Assembly: GCA_009760855.2 (NCBI GenBank)
Contig: WPIO01000003.1
Span: 8,578,001 to 8,642,000, forward strand
Direction: 5' to 3'
Origin: Cristatella mucedo
Taxonomy: Eukaryota; Bryozoa; Phylactolaemata; Cristatellidae
Length of the DNA stretch: 64,000 bases
Positions 61,066 to 64,000 of the stretch are shown here, piece by piece. Each line of letters begins with the position of its first letter. Position 1 is the first letter of the stretch. The notes beneath the pieces were generated by a model that was not told the DNA's origin, did not search any database, and saw nothing but the letters and a program-made list of their open reading frames with translations. Both the position numbers and the translations under genes were made by a program.

Positions 61066-61409
61066 CACTTGATAAAGCGCCCTCAGGGAATTCAATATCT
61101 TTCTAGGTGCTTTACATTTGCTGCAAAGGAAAACGCAATTGATGTTATATGGTCAAACATGATGTCCTGCCACAACATACTAGAACAGTAGCAATGACAT
61201 ATTGAAGCACAGTAATTGGTATGTACCTGGCAAGCATTGCAATGATGAATAGTTAAAATAGTAGTAATCCTCGCAAGTACACCGGAAGCTGATTCCTGAT
61301 GTAGTCTGACTGTTGTTGCCTATGGGCTGAGACATCTGCATCTGGGTTACACATATTGCATTCGGTGGAAGACACATATCGTCTGCTACCGTACAGACGT
61401 AAGTGAATG
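42683..61409 (-). CDS. Secreted or membrane protein of six tandem EB/EGF-like modules, one per exon
   Basis: Exons in transcription order: 61409-61227, 51111-50989, 50890-50744, 45381-45244, 43042-42914, 42832-42683. Every intron is GT-AG and phase 1, so each exon is a symmetrical module, and no stop occurs. Each module has six Cys with a C-x-C near its end: in order [62 protein letters not shown]. Module length is 42-60 residues. This is the pattern of EB or related EGF-like repeats, which form disulfide-bonded extracellular domains. The signal-peptide exon is not found beyond 61409, and other modules may hide in the 10-kb second intron. The last exon ends in phase 1, compatible with the exons at 33289-31490. 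The function is unknown; adhesion or ligand binding is inference. Confidence 0.75.
43060..45240 (-). other. Intron of the EB-module gene
   Basis: AT-rich, with no open frame longer than about 100 codons that looks coding and no repeat family recognised. Confidence 0.5.
45445..45585 (-). mobile_element. tRNA-headed SINE with L2-like tail
   Basis: Read on the minus strand: head with GGTTTATGTGCTCGCC, B-box-like GTGACTCGAGCCC, then ATATGTGAAGTGCTTGAATA and a tail matching the LINE tail box. Lies in an intron of the EB-module gene. Confidence 0.65.
45785..46255 (-). mobile_element. Family-A LINE fragment
   Basis: AAT repeats, a diverged tail box (GAGAAATAAATTTATTTCTAG) and RT C-terminal sequence (GTGAGTTCCAAGCTTTGGGAG). 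Confidence 0.65.
46503..46675 (-). mobile_element. tRNA-headed SINE with L2-like tail, inserted in LINE endonuclease
   Basis: Minus-strand reading: head with TTGGCCCAGTTGTTAAGGTG (A-box region), B box GTGGGCTCGAGCCC, then a tail with an extra ATATTA-rich segment and AGAGATTAAGTTCTCTTAGG. It splits the endonuclease phrase between DPTHNK and GHILDQIF of the surrounding LINE. Confidence 0.75.
46862..47595 (-). mobile_element. Family-A LINE copy nested in another LINE
   Basis: AAT-type start, the tail box (CTCTTTCTAGGCGCTTTACA), the long conserved 3' untranslated region, then the RT C-terminus to about 47595. It is inserted in opposite orientation between endonuclease and linker of the plus-strand LINE. 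Confidence 0.8.
49836..50640 (-). mobile_element. Family-A LINE RT fragment
   Basis: Continues on the minus strand from the RT C-terminal blocks ([11 protein letters not shown]-type frame near 49950) to the AFDTIDH region near 50490. It abuts the tail of the plus-strand copy at 49835. Confidence 0.65.
51640..51725 (-). mobile_element. SINE with L2-like tail, truncated
   Basis: Minus-strand reading has the B-box region GTGGGCTCGAGCCGTGAGG, then CATATGTACAGCACCTGGGTAG and AGAGATTAGGTT. The head is incomplete. Confidence 0.5.
51900..54200 (+). pseudogene. GC-richer tract, possible much-decayed LTR retrotransposon
   Basis: Base composition changes from the AT-rich flanks to near even over about 2.3 kb, with no long frame. 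On the plus strand near 52570-52700, across frameshifts, NGFLYC, LKIVIP and an H-S-G-H segment followed by ANLIFYRAC are spaced loosely like the zinc-binding part of a Ty3 integrase. The match is weak and needs several frame changes. It lies in the 10-kb intron of the EB-module gene. Confidence 0.25.
54285..54400 (+). mobile_element. tRNA-derived SINE fragment (family without LINE tail)
   Basis: B box GTGTTCGAATCC with an upstream A-box-like region, then GGCGATCCTTTATTGCC, matching the copy at 39.94 kb after its B box. No tRNA acceptor pairing. Confidence 0.5.
55300..55435 (+). mobile_element. Family-A LINE 3' tail
   Basis: CAAGTGCCTAGAAAGATATTAAGTTCTCTGAGGG-type box split by small changes, then AT repeats. 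Confidence 0.65.
55575..56870 (-). mobile_element. Family-B LINE with inverted duplication of its 3' tail
   Basis: Minus-strand RT fragment: 56468-56839 encodes [33 protein letters not shown] (FYADD intact) and [19 protein letters not shown]. The body runs down to about 55795. There the tail appears twice in opposite orientation (arms 55575-55680 and 55690-55790), both containing the GCAGGAGAGTTTTGT / CCTGCGTAACACCC motif. The C-terminal RT part has stops. Confidence 0.8.
56871..57765 (-). mobile_element. Family-A LINE 3' end
   Basis: Interrupted AAT repeats (56868-56930), the tail box, untranslated region and RT C-terminus ([20 protein letters not shown]). It adjoins the family-B copy. Confidence 0.8.
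57770..58690. other. Intronic unique sequence
   Basis: No coding frame, splice motif pair or repeat recognised. A purine-rich GGGAAAATGGAGG-type stretch lies near 58260. Confidence 0.4.
58700..59560 (+). mobile_element. Family-A LINE RT N-terminal fragment
   Basis: Frame 58869-59177 reads [19 protein letters not shown], then [20 protein letters not shown] and [15 protein letters not shown]. Frame 59242-59538 reads [20 protein letters not shown]. These are the N-terminal RT blocks of the L2 group. It lacks the 3' half and tail. Confidence 0.8.
59621..60006 (+). mobile_element. Nonautonomous hAT element with perfect 8-bp target duplication
   Basis: Starts CAGAGGTCGACAAACT and ends with the complement of CAGGGGTCGGCAAACT, hAT-type terminal inverted repeats matching at 14 of 16 positions. 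Exact 8-bp duplication GCTTAAGC at 59613-59620 and 60007-60014. The 386-bp interior has no transposase coding. Confidence 0.92.
60025..60175 (+). mobile_element. SINE with tRNA-like head and L2-like tail (best preserved copy)
   Basis: A box TGGTCTAGTGGTTTAGG and B box GTGGGTTCGAGCCC spaced as in a tRNA, followed by ATATGTGAAGCGCCTGAATA, AGAGATTAAGTTCTCTTGGG and GCGCTATGTAAGTGAATTA, and an AT-rich end. From GTGAAGCGCC on, it parallels the LINE family-A tail box. Confidence 0.8.
61028..61165 (-). mobile_element. Family-A LINE 3' tail with long AAT repeat
   Basis: About 11 AAT units (61031-61063) followed by the tail box (GCGCCCTCAGGGAATTCAAT, TTTACATTTGCTGCAAAGG). Only the tail is present; it lies 60 bp from the first EB-module exon. 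Confidence 0.85.
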
Positions 61410-64000
61410 CTGCAAGCAAGCAACCATTTGACATTGCATTCAAACTATTACTTAAAAAGTCAATCATTGAAAATTTTGCAATAATTAGCCCCAACTACTC
61501 TTGAGTTGAAACAGAGGCAAAATTCAGGCACAAGATAATATTAAACATCTACATAAGCTGCTTTGCTAAAAAAAGGAAGACTCTGAACCTGTATTTAAAG
61601 GGGATTTCAACCGCGAATTAATAGAGACTACTGGTTTTAGCATGTCAAAAGTACATGCTGCTTCTCAGATCAAGCATATCAACAATTTAAATGAAGCTCA
61701 TGACGAATGCACAAATGTAATATTGGAACTGCAAAAGTAGAACTCCTTACAGACTGCAGTCTAGGTATTTTATTTGTAATAGACAACTAGTCATTGCAAA
61801 CTTTTAGACAGGTTTCAAGCAGACTTCCTTTATTGCAGCTGTTTTTTTGGAAAACATCTTCGCTTGCTATTCAAATGCTTCTTCTGTCTCTGTTTTACTT
61901 AGTTGTCCCTTTCTATCTATCTATTCATCTATTCATCTGTCTACCAAGCTGTCTGCCTAATCAACTAAATAGGGCACTAGTAATGGCTTATTTGTTCACG
62001 TGCAAATGCAATGATGCCAAATAGTATACAAGAGATTGCTCTTACCATTTGATGATAATATACTCAGCTCCAAGTGTTTTCAGAATTCATAATTTAATAA
62101 CTTCTTGCACCTTAAACGACCGACTTTTACACGTTCAGGCACCAATGTTCTGGCGGGTCAACTGGATCCTAGTTTCTATGTCATATATTAGAGCTTTTGT
62201 ACTTAAGGCGTCAATGACAACTGATAATGCTAGCATCTTAAATCAATACATAATCAATTGATTATGATAAACTAGCAGGCTACTGCTCTACACTAAAAAA
62301 ATATAATTCATTTTCATAGCACCCTAAGAGAACTTAACACAAAGGAAACTCTCTAGCTATGCTCACTTTGTTCATACAGTCTGCATTATAAAAAAATGCC
62401 CAATTAGTCTGAAATTTAGAGGTTATCAGTGCCTGGAAAATATTTGCAGTCGCAGATGCATGTAAGTTGGCTCGTGAATTTTCAAAGAGCCGGCGAATAC
62501 CCTAATCGCTTCACATAAGTTTACAAGCACAGCCGGAGGCTGACAGGCCACACCCGATATACCGACCCACATAGAGTATTATCACGATGCACCTCACTAT
62601 TTGATCTGCGTGATCAGATCCGCTAATAGCCTGAACTTAAGACAAAATCTCGCATGAGTAGACCGCATATCCCTTATGACATCAACACGACTCAATAGTG
62701 AACACGGGAGAAATTGGCGAGATAAATTAGTGAAACTTCACAAGAAGAACACGAGCTCACTTACTAAACGACAACCTTAGTTCGACGACAGCAAAAATTC
62801 AGTGCTAACTTCCGCCAGAAAATGACAGGAACTTGTGCTCCTATCTCTTTCTCACATCATACAGTTCGTACCATAATCTCAGCATTCCTGAGACAGTGAT
62901 TTGGCGCATTCGGATCGGAAGCCGCGAGAAAACCGGAAGAATTAGGAAACTATTATTACCGTGGAGTAACAACAGAAACAACAGACCATTCTCAGAAAAT
63001 TTTCAAAAACCTGAATGGTTAAGAGCCCGATTTGAGCAGACTATTTCACGTAGGTCAGGCTCCATATCAGTACCATCGCCCAGGGTTCTTTGCGAACCTA
63101 CACAAGAAGAAAGCAGTCGCTCGTGGAGACGCTACCTTAAGCAAAATTTTCAGATCATAGGAGCTAAGATGACCACAAATCCATTCAGATGTTGAGCTGA
63201 TTTAAAGCACTTCATCTAACAATATAAGTAACTAGCTGTATCTTTGTAAAAGCAAACCTTGCATATGCCAAGTTTGTCGCTACATGCAATTTAGGGCCGT
63301 GGGCGAACGGTTGGCTGGTAAAACGGTTATATTAAACAAAGAATATAATGACAGGCCGAGGCTATTTCCTTGCTTAAATATGCACACAGTCAAAGAAGAA
63401 GATGAAAGCCTTAACAGATTGCTGCAGCTGATGGGATAATGTCTGAGCGACATACCTGAGACGGAAACGCGAGGTTGGAGATCGGTCTTTTGTAATGCCT
63501 CTACGGTGGCTAGTGTATACCAAAATATCAAACCAATGCGAGAAGAGCTCATCGCAAGCGTTATCCACATGCCTTTTCAATAATTCTAGGTACGTGAGTT
63601 GTAGTAGGTAGGAGTGATCAAGCGAAAAGAAATCCAAGGCGAACCACGAGACACAAGCAGACGGTTGGATAATAAAGTAGCGAAGCTATTTTTTCTTTCC
63701 TTACATTCTAAATAGAAATACTAGCATATTCCTAATTCAAAAAATTACAATGTTATCTTAAGAGAATCACAAGAAGTCAACAAAAATTGCTTTAAAGAGT
63801 AGAGCTGTTTGCTTCCGGCAGGGGTCTCATGTCCCATAGATATGTATAATTGCAATGACCAATGGGTATTCCATAGATGCAGCCTGTGCCCTATGGTTAC
63901 TGCCTCCGGTTTGGATTGCAATTAGTTGAGCAATGTAAAAAATCTATAACTTATCGCAATTGTAGTACAGTTTTATTTATTGACAACTAAATGAGTCTTT
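61410..64000. other. Unassigned region upstream of the first recognised EB exon
   Basis: AT-rich. The signal-peptide exon and promoter of the EB-module gene may lie here or beyond the window, but none can be pointed to. A 120-codon frame at 62833-63195 (plus) and overlapping minus-strand frames at 63280-63637 have no recognisable domain. A SINE-type tail fragment (TAGCACCCTAAGAGAACTTAA, minus) lies at 62300-62345. Confidence 0.4.

Overview
This is a window of animal nuclear DNA. Genes are split by many GT-AG introns, the spaces between are filled with non-LTR and LTR retrotransposon debris, SINEs, hAT fragments and long microsatellites, and there is no operon or Shine-Dalgarno organisation. 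A CENP-E type kinesin, a secreted-type protein built of six-cysteine EB/EGF-like modules and an acidic zinc-finger protein point to an invertebrate metazoan. I cannot fix the phylum from the sequence.

Layout. 0.4-10.15 kb, minus strand: twelve exons of a kinesin-7 (CENP-E-like) gene with an intact motor, continuing past the left edge; its introns hold L2-type LINE copies. 10.2-21 kb: no recognised gene; a CpG-rich stretch, microsatellites, a 19-bp perfect hairpin and a 0.44-kb insertion flanked by 18-bp direct repeats. 21.2-23.2 kb, plus strand: a three-exon gene for a ~431-residue protein with a ZAD-like N-terminus and a cysteine-rich C-terminus. 25.3-38.0 kb: LTR-retrotransposon territory, with one ~1.0-kb solo LTR (family B), a decayed Ty3/gypsy gag-RT-RNase H-integrase remnant split by a family-A LTR, and two more family-A solo LTRs only 240 bp apart. 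Interleaved on the minus strand at 31.5-33.3 kb are seven small exons with matching phases. 42.7-61.4 kb, minus strand: six exons each encoding one six-cysteine module, all flanked by phase-1 introns. The 31.5-33.3 kb exons join these in phase, so one ~30-kb gene is likely.

Two LINE families dominate: family A (L2-like, 3' tail of a conserved ~60-bp box plus ATT repeats) and family B (another RT family with a FYADD box). A tRNA-headed SINE carries a 3' tail closely resembling the family-A LINE tail, suggesting it borrows that LINE's machinery. Two nonautonomous hAT elements are present, one with a perfect 8-bp target duplication and one resembling SPIN elements.

Exon boundaries were placed by hand from splice motifs and codon phase; those of the three gene models are checked by phase arithmetic, while repeat boundaries are approximate.
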